From the NCBI GenBank assembly GCA_023423975.1, contig JAFAEO010000083.1, forward strand, positions 1-64,000: a DNA stretch of 64,000 bases, given 5' to 3'. The notes under the pieces were generated by a model that had not been told where the DNA came from, did not search any database, and saw only the letters and a list, made by a program, of their open reading frames with translations. This stretch comes from Pseudomonadota bacterium (GTDB lineage Bacteria; Pseudomonadota; Gammaproteobacteria; Burkholderiales; Burkholderiaceae_B). Both the position numbers and the translations under genes were made by a program. Below are positions 1-7,766 of the stretch, one piece after another (positions within the stretch are counted from its first letter, which is position 1; each line of letters begins with the position of its first letter).

Positions 1-80
1 TGGCTAAACAATCCTATTGATTGCCCAGAACTATTATCATAACGCTTTTACGAGTCCAAATACAGGAACGTCGCCAAGTC

Positions 81-671
81 ATGAACCAAACTCGCCTTTT
101 CCCCCGTATCCGGTATGGTCTGGTCGCCTCCCTTACAGCACTTGCGGTGCTGGGTGGTTGCGCCTCAGGAGAATGGGGTTTCCCATACAGGCCTTCTGTT
201 CAACAAGGTAACTGGATCACCGCCGAAGATGTCGCTCTCCTGCAAAAAGGCATGACAGAGGACCAGGTGCGCTATGCACTGGGCTCGCCGACCCTCAAAG
301 ACATGTTCCATCCTGATCGCTGGGATTACCCCTATTATTTCAAACCGGGCTATGGTGATCCTGTACAACGCAAATTCTCTGTCTGGTTTGTCAACGGCCG
401 GGTAGACCGCTGGGAAGGCGATGAACAGCCCTCCTTCCAGCCCTTCGAGCAAGAAGCGCGCTTGTACCGGCCTGGCGATAAAGCACCAGAGAACGAAGTG
501 ACCGACCCGCAGGCACTGCAAGCCGCGCCGGCAGGTACTGACAGCAACGCGGTCACCACCTACCCAATGGACGATGGCAGTACTCAGGGGGCTGCAGGTT
601 CCGCTCCTGCTGCGCCATCGAATGAACCGATCAACATTGAACCGGCTCCCGGCGCAACCCGCACCCAATAA
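81..671 (+). CDS. bamE: Outer membrane assembly lipoprotein BamE (SmpA/OmlA family)
   Basis: This 196-residue lipoprotein is a component of the BAM complex, which inserts beta-barrel proteins into the outer membrane. The ATG at 81 follows AGGAACG and gives a short basic N-terminus, a hydrophobic stretch and a lipobox ending LGGC, so cleavage and lipidation before that Cys are expected. The BamE domain follows at about residues 45-125, with the family pattern of 'LQKGMTEDQVRYALGSP' and then a WDYPYYF strand. The last 60 or so residues are Pro/Ala/Thr-rich and probably disordered; they make the protein longer than the E. coli form. A TTG at 21 in the same frame would put 20 charged residues ahead of the signal peptide and is unlikely. 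Confidence 0.93.
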   Translation: MNQTRLFPRIRYGLVASLTALAVLGGCASGEWGFPYRPSVQQGNWITAEDVALLQKGMTEDQVRYALGSPTLKDMFHPDRWDYPYYFKPGYGDPVQRKFSVWFVNGRVDRWEGDEQPSFQPFEQEARLYRPGDKAPENEVTDPQALQAAPAGTDSNAVTTYPMDDGSTQGAAGSAPAAPSNEPINIEPAPGATRTQ

Positions 672-682
672 GCGTGCCCACC

Positions 683-715
683 ATCCTGTGCCCGAGCCGA
701 TGGCTTGGGCAGGAT
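683..715. terminator. Strong hairpin downstream of bamE
   Basis: An inverted repeat (683-698 with 702-715) forms a stem of about 14 pairs with a 2-nt bulge and a 3-nt loop, starting 11 nt after the bamE stop. It lacks a U-tract, so it is a possible terminator or mRNA-stabilising hairpin rather than a proven intrinsic terminator. Confidence 0.4.
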
Positions 716-807
716 AGTGTATTGCCACGGGCTGCATTCCCGCTTTCACTCCCTATTTATTTGCATGCCCGCACCGGGCTGCAGCATTCTTCAGGAACTA
801 TCCCACC

Positions 808-1599
808 ATGCGCATAGCCATTTCCGGAGCCAGCGGCCGTATGGGCCGCATGCTTATCGAAGCCGTCCTGGCGCGTCCCGAACTCACGCTTGCTGTCGCA
901 CTGGATCATGCCAGCAGCAGCCATCTTGGGGAAGATGCCGGCGCCTTCCTGGGCAAAAATACCGGCGTGCAACTGGGCAGCGATCTGGCAGCGCTCAAAG
1001 ACTGCGACTGCCTGATTGACTTCACCCGCCCCGAAGGCACCCTGGCGCATATCCAGGCTTGCGTACAGCACAAGGTCAAAATGGTCATCGGCACAACGGG
1101 TTTTGATGCCGCAGGCCAGGCAGCGATCGCATCAGCCGCCGAGCACATTGCCATCGTGTTTGCCCCGAATATGAGTATTGGTGTTAACGCCACGCTGCGA
1201 CTGCTCGAGGCGGCGGCAAAAATGCTCAACAACGGCTATGACGTAGAAGTATACGAGGCCCACCACAAGCACAAAGTAGACGCGCCTTCCGGCACGGCGC
1301 TGATCATGGGCGAAACAGTCGCCAATGCCTGGGGCAAAAAGCTGGAAGATATTGCCGACTGGAGCCGGCATGGCCACACCGGCGCACGCAAGGACGGCCA
1401 GATCGGCTTTTCCGTGGTGCGTGGCGGTGATGTGATTGGCGATCATACCGTGATGTTTCTGGGTACCGGAGAGCGTATCGAAATTACGCACAAGTCTTCC
1501 AACCGCAGCACCTATGCCCAGGGCAGTGTGCGGGCCGCGCTGTTTTTACAGGACAAGCCATCCGGTCTGTTTTCCATGCAGGATGTGATTGGCGGATAA
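808..1599 (+). CDS. dapB: 4-hydroxy-tetrahydrodipicolinate reductase
   Basis: This cytoplasmic enzyme reduces 4-hydroxy-tetrahydrodipicolinate with NAD(P)H in the diaminopimelate/lysine pathway. It has 263 residues, close to the usual DapB length. The N-terminal nucleotide-binding glycine motif GASGRMG is at residues 7-13. The DapB signature with catalytic His and Lys is visible as EAHHKHKVDAPSGTA near residue 150. The C-terminal tetramerisation/NADP domain ends with a SNRSTYAQGSVRAALFL helix. AGGA lies about 10 nt before the ATG. It lies between bamE and a terminator and is probably transcribed alone. Confidence 0.96.
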   Translation: MRIAISGASGRMGRMLIEAVLARPELTLAVALDHASSSHLGEDAGAFLGKNTGVQLGSDLAALKDCDCLIDFTRPEGTLAHIQACVQHKVKMVIGTTGFDAAGQAAIASAAEHIAIVFAPNMSIGVNATLRLLEAAAKMLNNGYDVEVYEAHHKHKVDAPSGTALIMGETVANAWGKKLEDIADWSRHGHTGARKDGQIGFSVVRGGDVIGDHTVMFLGTGERIEITHKSSNRSTYAQGSVRAALFLQDKPSGLFSMQDVIGG

Positions 1600-1650
1600 C
1601 ACCCAGTGAGGGCTTAGCGCCCTCTGATCCATCGATTGAAGCGAAAGGAG

Positions 1651-1675
1651 CGGCTGCCATCAGGCAGCCGTTTTT
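1651..1675 (+). terminator. Intrinsic terminator of dapB
   Basis: CGGCTGCC and GGCAGCCG form an 8-bp GC-rich stem with a tetraloop-size loop, followed at once by TTTTT. It lies 52 nt after the dapB stop codon. Confidence 0.85.
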
Positions 1676-1770
1676 GCATTTGAAAGAATCGCCACAGACA
1701 TGATGATAATGTCAGCAGCAACAATGACAGTCGTGATAACGACAGTTGTAATAACGGACGCTCTGATGAA

Positions 1771-2784
1771 TCAATCGAACAACACCGGCTCGCGCTCCAG
1801 CGTCACGTCAAATTTCTGCTGCGTCGACGCTATTACCGCATCGGCCAGTGCCAATACATCTGTTGCCGTTGCTCCACCATGATTGACAAGCACCAGCGCC
1901 TGGCGATCATGCATGCCGACAGACCCGAGCGAGCGCCCCTTCCAGCCGCATTGCTCAATCATCCAGCCGGCCGCCAGCTTAAAGCTGCCATCAGCTTGTG
2001 GATAGGACACGAGCGCAGGATAGTCTGTTTTCAATTGTGATTGCTTCGCCGCAGACACGATCGGGTTCTTGAAAAAAGAACCGGCGTTGCCGATTTTGGC
2101 CGGATCAGGCAACTTGGCCTGCCGAACTCTGCAAACCGCGTCAAAAATCTTTTGTGGTGTGGCGTTCTGCGCAAGCTCAGGGTCGTTTTTGAGATCAGGA
2201 TACGAGATGACTGGAGCCCACTGTTTGGGCAAACGAAAGCGTACCGCCGTGATCAGATAGCCCTGTCCTGCCGGCTTCTTGAACAGACTGTCGCGATAAG
2301 AAAACGCACAGTCCTGCGCGCTGAACAAACGGGACTGGCCTTGCGCCAGATCCCAAGTGTGTACGCTGTCGATCCGATCCATGACCTCGACGCCATAGGC
2401 GCCGATATTCTGTACCGGGCAAGCGCCCACCGTACCGGGAATGAGTGCAAGATTCTCCAGCCCATACCAACCATTGCGAATGCACGTTGCAACAAAGTCG
2501 TGCCACACTTCACCACCCGCCGCTTCCACAATATAGGCTTCGGCACTTTCTTCGATCAGCCGGATTCCCTTGAGCAGATTATGCACCACAGGACGGGACA
2601 GGCGTTCACGCAGTATGAGGTTGCTGCCGCCGCCCAACACGTAGATCAGGCCGCCTGCCGTCTGCCGCCATTGCGTGACCATGGGCAACTGCTGTTCGCT
2701 TTCGAGCCGAAAATAATGGGCGGCATGCGAGACCAGTCCCAATGTATTGAGACCCGTAAGATCCTGCGTTGTTTCGTCCCGCAT
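1771..2784 (-). CDS. murB: UDP-N-acetylenolpyruvoylglucosamine reductase
   Basis: MurB reduces UDP-GlcNAc-enolpyruvate to UDP-MurNAc with NADPH and FAD, a cytoplasmic step of peptidoglycan precursor synthesis. The 337-residue product begins 'NTLGLVSHAAHYF' like type I MurB. It carries the FAD-binding LGGGSNLIL motif (about residue 50), the 'GLENLALIPGTVGACPVQNIGAYG' region around residues 115-137, and the 'GNAGSFFKNP' motif with the catalytic Ser (about residue 235). The C-terminal Glu motif appears as LEREPVLF. I chose the ATG at 2784; a TTG lies directly upstream at 2787. The gene is convergent with dapB. Confidence 0.95.
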   Translation of the reverse strand: MRDETTQDLTGLNTLGLVSHAAHYFRLESEQQLPMVTQWRQTAGGLIYVLGGGSNLILRERLSRPVVHNLLKGIRLIEESAEAYIVEAAGGEVWHDFVATCIRNGWYGLENLALIPGTVGACPVQNIGAYGVEVMDRIDSVHTWDLAQGQSRLFSAQDCAFSYRDSLFKKPAGQGYLITAVRFRLPKQWAPVISYPDLKNDPELAQNATPQKIFDAVCRVRQAKLPDPAKIGNAGSFFKNPIVSAAKQSQLKTDYPALVSYPQADGSFKLAAGWMIEQCGWKGRSLGSVGMHDRQALVLVNHGGATATDVLALADAVIASTQQKFDVTLEREPVLFD

Positions 2785-2866
2785 CAAAAAGCACCCGCTA
2801 GTGTGAAATTAATTTGACATTATAATTAATTTACTGCTATAGTTTCGCCTCTTCGCAAAGAGATTC

Positions 2867-2983
2867 ATGTGGCAGCAGCGACTGTTCCGTTATGGCGACG
2901 GAATCACCCCGGTGATGCATAAAAAACACAGAATTGAAATTTCGAAGAACGCAGCAGGAAAACATGTTGCAAATCTCAAATAG
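2867..2983 (+). CDS. Possible small protein, 38 aa
   Basis: A 38-codon ATG ORF begins about 25 nt downstream of a good TTGACA/TATAGT promoter on the same strand. The product is basic (several Lys, Arg and His) and would start MWQQRLFRYGDG. The ribosome site is weak (AAAGAG at 7 nt). I do not recognise it. The promoter position is its main support; it could equally be a leader or untranslated RNA. Confidence 0.25.
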   Translation: MWQQRLFRYGDGITPVMHKKHRIEISKNAAGKHVANLK

Positions 2984-2995
2984 CTTGTATATAAT
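2967..2995 (+). promoter_or_regulatory. Sigma70 promoter of tRNA-Gly
   Basis: TTGCAA (2967-2972) and a consensus TATAAT (2990-2995) are separated by 17 bp, about 90 nt upstream of the mature tRNA-Gly, with no terminator between. Confidence 0.7.
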
Positions 2996-3083
2996 TTATG
3001 GCTTAGCTGATCGAGATTGCAAATGCAGTTACCGAATAAGTAAACATTATTCGACTAAATGCAAAGTGATTTTCAGCTGAATT

Positions 3084-3159
3084 GCGGGAATAGCTCAGTT
3101 GGTAGAGCGCAACCTTGCCAAGGTTGAGGTCGCGAGTTCGAGCCTCGTTTCCCGCTCCA
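3084..3159 (+). tRNA. tRNA-Gly (GCC anticodon)
   Basis: A 76-nt cloverleaf with encoded CCA. The acceptor stem GCGGGAA pairs with TTCCCGC. The D-loop is AGTTGGTA, the anticodon loop TTGCCAA gives GCC, and the T-loop is GTTCGAGCC. Its 3' half recurs in degraded form at 6123-6173, suggesting use as an integration site. Confidence 0.96.
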
Positions 3160-3200
3160 GAATTCAGTGTCATGAAATTTTCATGAGCACGCAAAAAAAA

Positions 3201-3229
3201 GCCGAAAGATTATTTCTTTCGGCTTTTTT
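3201..3229 (+). terminator. Intrinsic terminator after tRNA-Gly
   Basis: GCCGAAAG (3201-3208) and CTTTCGGC (3216-3223) form a perfect 8-bp stem followed by a T-run. An A-run precedes the stem, so it may work in both directions. A near copy, including 20 nt upstream, is found at 14847-14905. Confidence 0.85.
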
Positions 3230-3449
3230 ATTTCGGGCGACGTATACGGACGTGAGCAGTGCCACTGCGTCGTGCCACACTCAGTCAATTTCAACTCGAT
3301 GAAGGCTATCAAACATCCCTCCAACCAGCGTTTATACTCCAAGCAACCACCTCCAGGAGCGATAGCAACACCCTCTCTGCGTCATAGGTGGTCACATCTT
3401 GAGCCAGGCGCTTTTTCGTTTAAATCAAAGTTAAACAACCATCACCGTA

Positions 3450-4202
3450 CTATTTGGGTGAATGCATGACTACTATATACGGCCCGCCACGGAGCTGAGT
3501 CAGCCTAGCCTCCATCGCTCGGAGAAATCGTATTGTAGATTTGTCATATTCCTCGATCAGTTCTTGAGCCTCTTTCATAAGAGAATCATATTGCTGTCTG
3601 TTCTCAACAAAACCCGACATGCCCGCCGCCGTATCCGATTCAACTAAGGACAGCGTAACTGATGCTAGCCTCAAATAGCATTCTGCCTGTTGCATAAGAC
3701 GCTCCATATCAACACTGAGCAAAGTGCACAATCCCGAGCCCTTCGTATCGGAGGCGTCCTGATCAAAATTTTTGTCATCTACATGGATTAGCTCGTTGGC
3801 CAGATCCTGACCAAAATAGCGAGCTAGCTGAAAATGGTGTGCCATTAACCGCTGACGCCAATGTCGATGAAACGCCATGAACTCACCCCACGGGCGGTCT
3901 GTTATCTGCTCCCAAGATTTTCCATGGGATTCACGCGCAAGCCTAGCCAATGCAACATAGCCATCGCTCAGCAAACGAGCCGTCTCTTGTGCTGCATTGT
4001 AAGCCCCATCCAGCAATAATTTTTTTTCAAACTGCTGCCTCTGCTCGTTCAACTGCCATGCAATGCCTAAGATTGTAAACAGTCCTGTAAATACTGCGGC
4101 AACTATCGAGCTCCAAAACGACATACTCAAATTCGGCAACGCCTTGTCTACTAACCTTTGCTTAAACCGAACACGCCTTGCCCGACGACTCTGGACTCGC
4201 AT
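3450..4202 (-). CDS. Membrane-anchored protein of unknown function downstream of hipBA
   Basis: I do not recognise a family for this 250-residue protein. A very basic N-terminus (seven Arg/Lys in the first 16 residues) is followed by one hydrophobic segment at about residues 29-49. The remaining 200 or so residues are mostly helical and soluble, with several His, Trp and Gln residues. This suggests a single-pass anchor with one long domain. GGGAGGTG stands 6 nt before the ATG at 4202, a convincing start. It lies 87 bp downstream of hipA in the same direction and inside the segment bounded by tRNA-Gly and its degraded copy, so it may be co-transcribed with hipBA. Its role is unknown; an accessory or exclusion function is only speculation. 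Confidence 0.75.
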   Translation of the reverse strand: MRVQSRRARRVRFKQRLVDKALPNLSMSFWSSIVAAVFTGLFTILGIAWQLNEQRQQFEKKLLLDGAYNAAQETARLLSDGYVALARLARESHGKSWEQITDRPWGEFMAFHRHWRQRLMAHHFQLARYFGQDLANELIHVDDKNFDQDASDTKGSGLCTLLSVDMERLMQQAECYLRLASVTLSLVESDTAAGMSGFVENRQQYDSLMKEAQELIEEYDKSTIRFLRAMEARLTQLRGGPYIVVMHSPK

Positions 4203-4289
4203 GTGGCACCTCCCAACACAATCAGCATACTTTCCTCAAACTGAACCGGAAACGAACCAGTATGAAGAGCATATTTTTAAAAGAAAGCC

Positions 4290-5633
4290 TTAACGATTAC
4301 GTGGCCGTCCCAACAACTCCGACCGCCCAATGACCACTCGCTCACTTTCGGGCTTTTCAGGCTCTGAAAATCCTGCATGTGCAATCGCGTCACTCAGCCC
4401 TCTGAAAGCAACAGTAGTCTTCGGGCTTTGCAATGACGCCATCCCATCGTTCCAGGCATACACCATCTGCTTGGCAACGGTATGCCAGCGTGGCTCATTC
4501 CTGGCCGCCTCGATTACCTCTCGCCCAACCTCAACTGCAGATTCGCATAATCGCTCCACCATCTCTGCATATAGTTTTGGGGCAATGCCGAGCCTGGCCT
4601 TGAAAAATCGCTCCAGCGTTTTGCCCACCACCCAGGTTTGCCGACCGTCCGCAGGCAAGCCCGGCGGATTATCCGCATAACGTGGATAAGCCTGTGTGGT
4701 AACCAAGTCGTAAATAGGTGTGTAAGCCACGTCATTTAAACCGGTGTAATACAGAGCGATGTTCTTTGCATGGCAATCGGCATTGCGCACCACATAGTTG
4801 GTCAGCAAGTGCCAGCCGAACTGCGCCAGTTGAGCTCCAGTGGCCGCAGCAGGCACATAGACCCTGGTAGCATTCAATACGCGCTCATTCGTTGTTGCAT
4901 ATTTCTCATGAGGCGGCAGTCCCAGCAAGCCGCAGGCATCTTCAACCCCATGCGTGACAGCACCCTGCGCGTCCACGTCGAATCGATCCACAACTAGCAC
5001 ACGCCCATCGTCCGACATGCGCGTCTTGGCCACTGGTACAACATTTAGTTTCTCCAGTACCCGCATAGTGTAAAACTCATTGAACCCGAGGTAGGGAGTG
5101 CTATCATCCGATCCCTTGATGATGTGGCGACTGGTACGCAACGTTGATTTGCCCACCACATGCACAGTGGTTTCCGTATCTTCGGGCGCAATGAACTTTG
5201 GCATCATCCCGGAAATGGATGAACGAGCATAGCGACGCACCAAGCTCGCGAAATGCGCCGTGGTGTTCTCCGCTTTGAGCAAGGCCTCGATCTGCAATGG
5301 CTCCATGTCTGCGCCCAGCGCCCCGCCTTCAGGCGTGACGGTGACGCGTCCAATCCCCATTCCACCAACCACCGCCAGCAGCGAAAGATCCGTGCCATCG
5401 AGCAGCGGCCCGAACTCTTCGCGGATGATGCTCAGCAGATAGCCCTCGGGCAGGTTCTGACGAAAGAAAGGATGCAGATCACGCGGCCAGCGCCAGGGCT
5501 CCAAACGCACCGGCATCGTCAGGCTGACAAAATCAGCAGGGTCGGTGTCAGGCAGATAACTCAAGACATACTCGTCACGCTCCCGATAGAGCTTGGCGAC
5601 TACTCGTCCGCACACACGCACGTCGAGTTTCAT
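4290..5633 (-). CDS. hipA: HipA-family serine/threonine kinase toxin (locus 1)
   Basis: This 447-residue protein has the two-part HipA architecture, an N-terminal HipA_N-like region and a kinase-like C-terminal domain. In E. coli, HipA phosphorylates glutamyl-tRNA synthetase and induces dormancy; that target is not shown here. The serine/glycine loop appears as SSISGMMPKF near residue 140, in the place of the E. coli Ser150 loop. The catalytic Asp and metal-binding Asn appear in NADCHAKN (near residue 285), and the later metal-binding Asp in IYDLV. The kinase residues therefore look intact. The ATG overlaps the hipB stop by 4 nt (ATGA), indicating translational coupling. It is very unlike the HipA at 17940-19295, so the two are not a recent duplication. 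Confidence 0.9.
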   Translation of the reverse strand: MKLDVRVCGRVVAKLYRERDEYVLSYLPDTDPADFVSLTMPVRLEPWRWPRDLHPFFRQNLPEGYLLSIIREEFGPLLDGTDLSLLAVVGGMGIGRVTVTPEGGALGADMEPLQIEALLKAENTTAHFASLVRRYARSSISGMMPKFIAPEDTETTVHVVGKSTLRTSRHIIKGSDDSTPYLGFNEFYTMRVLEKLNVVPVAKTRMSDDGRVLVVDRFDVDAQGAVTHGVEDACGLLGLPPHEKYATTNERVLNATRVYVPAAATGAQLAQFGWHLLTNYVVRNADCHAKNIALYYTGLNDVAYTPIYDLVTTQAYPRYADNPPGLPADGRQTWVVGKTLERFFKARLGIAPKLYAEMVERLCESAVEVGREVIEAARNEPRWHTVAKQMVYAWNDGMASLQSPKTTVAFRGLSDAIAHAGFSEPEKPESERVVIGRSELLGRPRNR

Positions 5634-5893
5634 GCCTCATCACCCCGTCGCTGCTCGTCCAGAATATCTTCAATGGTTCGCACATGACCCCGCTTGATCG
5701 GCTTGAGGTCATAGCCCACGGCTTCCAGCAATCGTAGCAAAACAGAGACACTCATGTCGCCTTTGGCAAGCGTTTCCATACGAGCAATCGTTGTACGCGA
5801 GACGCCAGCACGTTGCGCCAGCGCTTCCTGGCTCAAACGCTCGGCCTTGCGAACCCTACGCAGCACGTCCGCAACGTCAGCTAATGTTGTCAC
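5630..5893 (-). CDS. hipB: HipB-like XRE-family antitoxin and repressor (locus 1)
   Basis: This 87-residue Cro/C1-type helix-turn-helix protein is the likely antitoxin and autorepressor of the downstream hipA. The HTH is at about residues 12-45, with the pattern 'LSQEALAQRAGVSRTTIARME'. The C-terminal tail is short and charged. The start is GTG at 5893, preceded by AGGAG at 7 nt. It overlaps hipA by 4 nt. Upstream lie TGTAGC-containing dyads (5934-6080) that would suit an autoregulatory operator. Confidence 0.88.
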   Translation of the reverse strand: MTTLADVADVLRRVRKAERLSQEALAQRAGVSRTTIARMETLAKGDMSVSVLLRLLEAVGYDLKPIKRGHVRTIEDILDEQRRGDEA

Positions 5894-5933
5894 TGTATCT
5901 CCTGGGCATCAAAATTAAGTTCCAAGCTTAAAA

Positions 5934-6080
5934 TGTAGCCCAGGAGACACATTATTGCAAGCGATCCACATAAGTAACAATTCATCTATCGATACAAATA
6001 ATAATTTATAGAGAATTTTGTAGCCTATAAGCATCAAATAGGTCAATATATTCACAAATTTGTAGCCCAACAGCTACAAA
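5934..6080. promoter_or_regulatory. Candidate HipB operator set of hipBA locus 1
   Basis: Three TGTAGC motifs occur at 5934, 6019 and 6061, each followed after 6 bp by a full or partial GCTACA. The 6059-6080 copy is a perfect 8-bp inverted repeat (TTTGTAGC, 6-bp spacer, GCTACAAA). The other two right arms match 4 of 6 bases. The sites lie 41-170 bp upstream of the hipB start in AT-rich DNA, as expected for an autorepressor. Confidence 0.5.
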
Positions 6081-6122
6081 AATTACTACAGCCAAAGGCT
6101 ATTCAAATCAAGACCACAGTCG

Positions 6123-6173
6123 AGGTTGAGTTTATAGAAAGCCCAATGTGATCCTCGTTTCCCATCCCAGAAT
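6123..6173 (+). pseudogene. Degraded copy of the tRNA-Gly 3' half (possible attachment-site remnant)
   Basis: Positions 6151-6173 match tRNA-Gly 3141-3163 at 19 of 23 bases. The match includes an uninterrupted 11-nt CCTCGTTTCCC, the end of the acceptor stem, and CCAGAAT, which runs past the CCA into the flank. AGGTTGAG at 6123-6130 matches the tRNA just 3' of its anticodon, but with 8 nt extra spacing. With the intact tRNA-Gly it brackets the hipBA segment. Confidence 0.6.
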
Positions 6174-6174
6174 G

Positions 6175-6207
6175 AAAAAAACCCAAACCGAAGTTTGGGC
6201 TTTTTAA
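6175..6207. terminator. Bidirectional intrinsic terminator
   Basis: An A-run is followed by a CCCAAAC/GTTTGGG stem (6182-6188 and 6193-6199) with a CGAA tetraloop, then CTTTTT. It ends the MFS gene on the minus strand and could also stop + strand transcription leaving the hipBA segment. Confidence 0.75.
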
Positions 6208-6264
6208 TTTAGCTATGAGCGACCGTAAGGGAAACTCGCAGCGCCACCATTACAAACACGGCTC

Positions 6265-7617
6265 TCATCCGCGCTTGCGCACGGTCAACGGCTTTAGCTT
6301 GCGATTGATCCACAACGCCAGCACCGTACATGCGGCCCCGGACAGCAGGTAGAGACTGACAGCGACCAGGCCAAAATGTATCGACAAGCCTAGCGCCACC
6401 AGCGGAGCAAAGGCGGCGCCCAGCAACCACGCCAGATCTGACGTTAACGCCGCACCCGTATAACGGAAACGCGGCGAAAAATTGGCAGTCACGGTTCCTG
6501 AGGACTGACCATAGGACAAGCCAAGCAAGGCAAAACCGATCAGGATAAACGCGTCCTGCCCCATCGCGTCGCCATTTAACAACAACGGCGCAAAACACCC
6601 GAAAATCGCAATGAGAATGGCCAGGGCAGTCAGTGTTGTACGGCGTCCGATGCGATCGGCAATAATGCCAGATGTAATAGTAGCCGCCATGGCGACAGCG
6701 GCGCCAATAACCTGAATGAAAAGCACCTCATTAATGGATTGAGTGGCCGTCAGGGCAATCCAGGATAGCGGAAAAATGGTCACAATATGAAACAGGGCAT
6801 AGCTTGCCAGCGCAGCAAACGCGCCGATGAACAGATTGTATCCTTGCCCGGCAAGCATCTCCCATGTACCAATAGGCTCCAGTTCCCCCTCTTCCAGCAA
6901 CTTCGTGTATTGCTCTGTCAGGACAAGCCGTAAGCGCGCAAACAGCGCCACCACGTTAATGGCGAAGGCCACGAAAAACGGATAGCGCCAGCCCCAGCCC
7001 AGAAAATCTTCGGCTGACAAGGTGGAATGCAGAAACAGGAACAGGGAGCTGGCCACCAAAAAACCCACTGGGGCGCCCAGTTGACCGAGCATGGAATACC
7101 AACCCCGGCGCTGCTTAGGAGCGTTCAGGGCGAGCAGAGAAGGCAAGCCATCCCATGAACCGCCGAACGCGACCCCCTGCAGACTGCGAAACAGTATCAA
7201 CAGGGCAATCGACAACGCGCCAAACGATTCGTAGGTCGGCAAAAATGCAATACCGGCCGTTGCAGTGCCGAGCAGAAATAGCGCCAGAGTAAGCTTGGTT
7301 CCCCTTCCCCATCGCCGCTGAATGCTCATGAACAGGGCGGTGCCAAATGGACGGGTAATGAAGGCGACGGCAAAAATGCTGAATGAATAGAGCGTACCGG
7401 TCAGCGTGTCGACAAACGGAAAGAACAGGGCGGGAAAGACCAGTACCGATGCCAGACCGTAGACGAAGAAGTCAAAATACTCGGATGCGCGACCAATAAC
7501 GACACCAATGGCTATTTCGCCGGCAGCAACCGGACCGTGGCCAGCCATTTGTTGTCTGGCATCATTTTCCATCGTACGCGAGGAGGGCTCAGTACTTGTC
7601 TGGTCAAAACTCGACAT
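6265..7617 (-). CDS. MFS transporter, metabolite:H+ symporter-like
   Basis: This 450-residue inner-membrane protein has about 12 hydrophobic segments and a soluble N-terminal tail of about 30 residues. The first membrane segment reads 'GRASEYFDFFVYGLASVL', the form typical of the MHS (metabolite:H+ symporter) group. RRWGRGTK and DRIGRR fit the loop 2-3 and loop 8-9 motifs of the major facilitator superfamily. The substrate cannot be told; MHS members carry organic acids, osmolytes or aromatic acids. It is monocistronic, divergent from cyoA. The start used is ATG at 7617, with no strong ribosome site; a second Met lies 15 residues in. Confidence 0.85.
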   Translation of the reverse strand: MSSFDQTSTEPSSRTMENDARQQMAGHGPVAAGEIAIGVVIGRASEYFDFFVYGLASVLVFPALFFPFVDTLTGTLYSFSIFAVAFITRPFGTALFMSIQRRWGRGTKLTLALFLLGTATAGIAFLPTYESFGALSIALLILFRSLQGVAFGGSWDGLPSLLALNAPKQRRGWYSMLGQLGAPVGFLVASSLFLFLHSTLSAEDFLGWGWRYPFFVAFAINVVALFARLRLVLTEQYTKLLEEGELEPIGTWEMLAGQGYNLFIGAFAALASYALFHIVTIFPLSWIALTATQSINEVLFIQVIGAAVAMAATITSGIIADRIGRRTTLTALAILIAIFGCFAPLLLNGDAMGQDAFILIGFALLGLSYGQSSGTVTANFSPRFRYTGAALTSDLAWLLGAAFAPLVALGLSIHFGLVAVSLYLLSGAACTVLALWINRKLKPLTVRKRG

Positions 7618-7766
7618 AATAGGTTCAATTCAATTAATATAATCCAAAAACGAAGGATCGCATCTGCCGCGCATTTACACCATAGGACAAAACGTCCAAT
7701 TCCTAATGGGAACGGTTTAAGTATATGCTATATTTTTCCACGGCTCTATGCTGGCAACTTTTTGGC

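Larger units (their letters stand above)
2785..3083. other. Intergenic region between murB and tRNA-Gly
   Basis: About 300 AT-rich bases without a firm gene. It holds two sigma70-like promoters on the + strand. One is TTGACA with TATAGT at N18 spacing (about 2812-2841). The other is described separately. A 38-codon ORF lies between them (see 2867-2983). No other structure is evident. Confidence 0.5.

Noticed and set aside
2041..2817. 258-codon open frame on the + strand
   Set aside because: It lies antisense to murB, which has clear motifs; long antisense frames are common in GC-rich genes.
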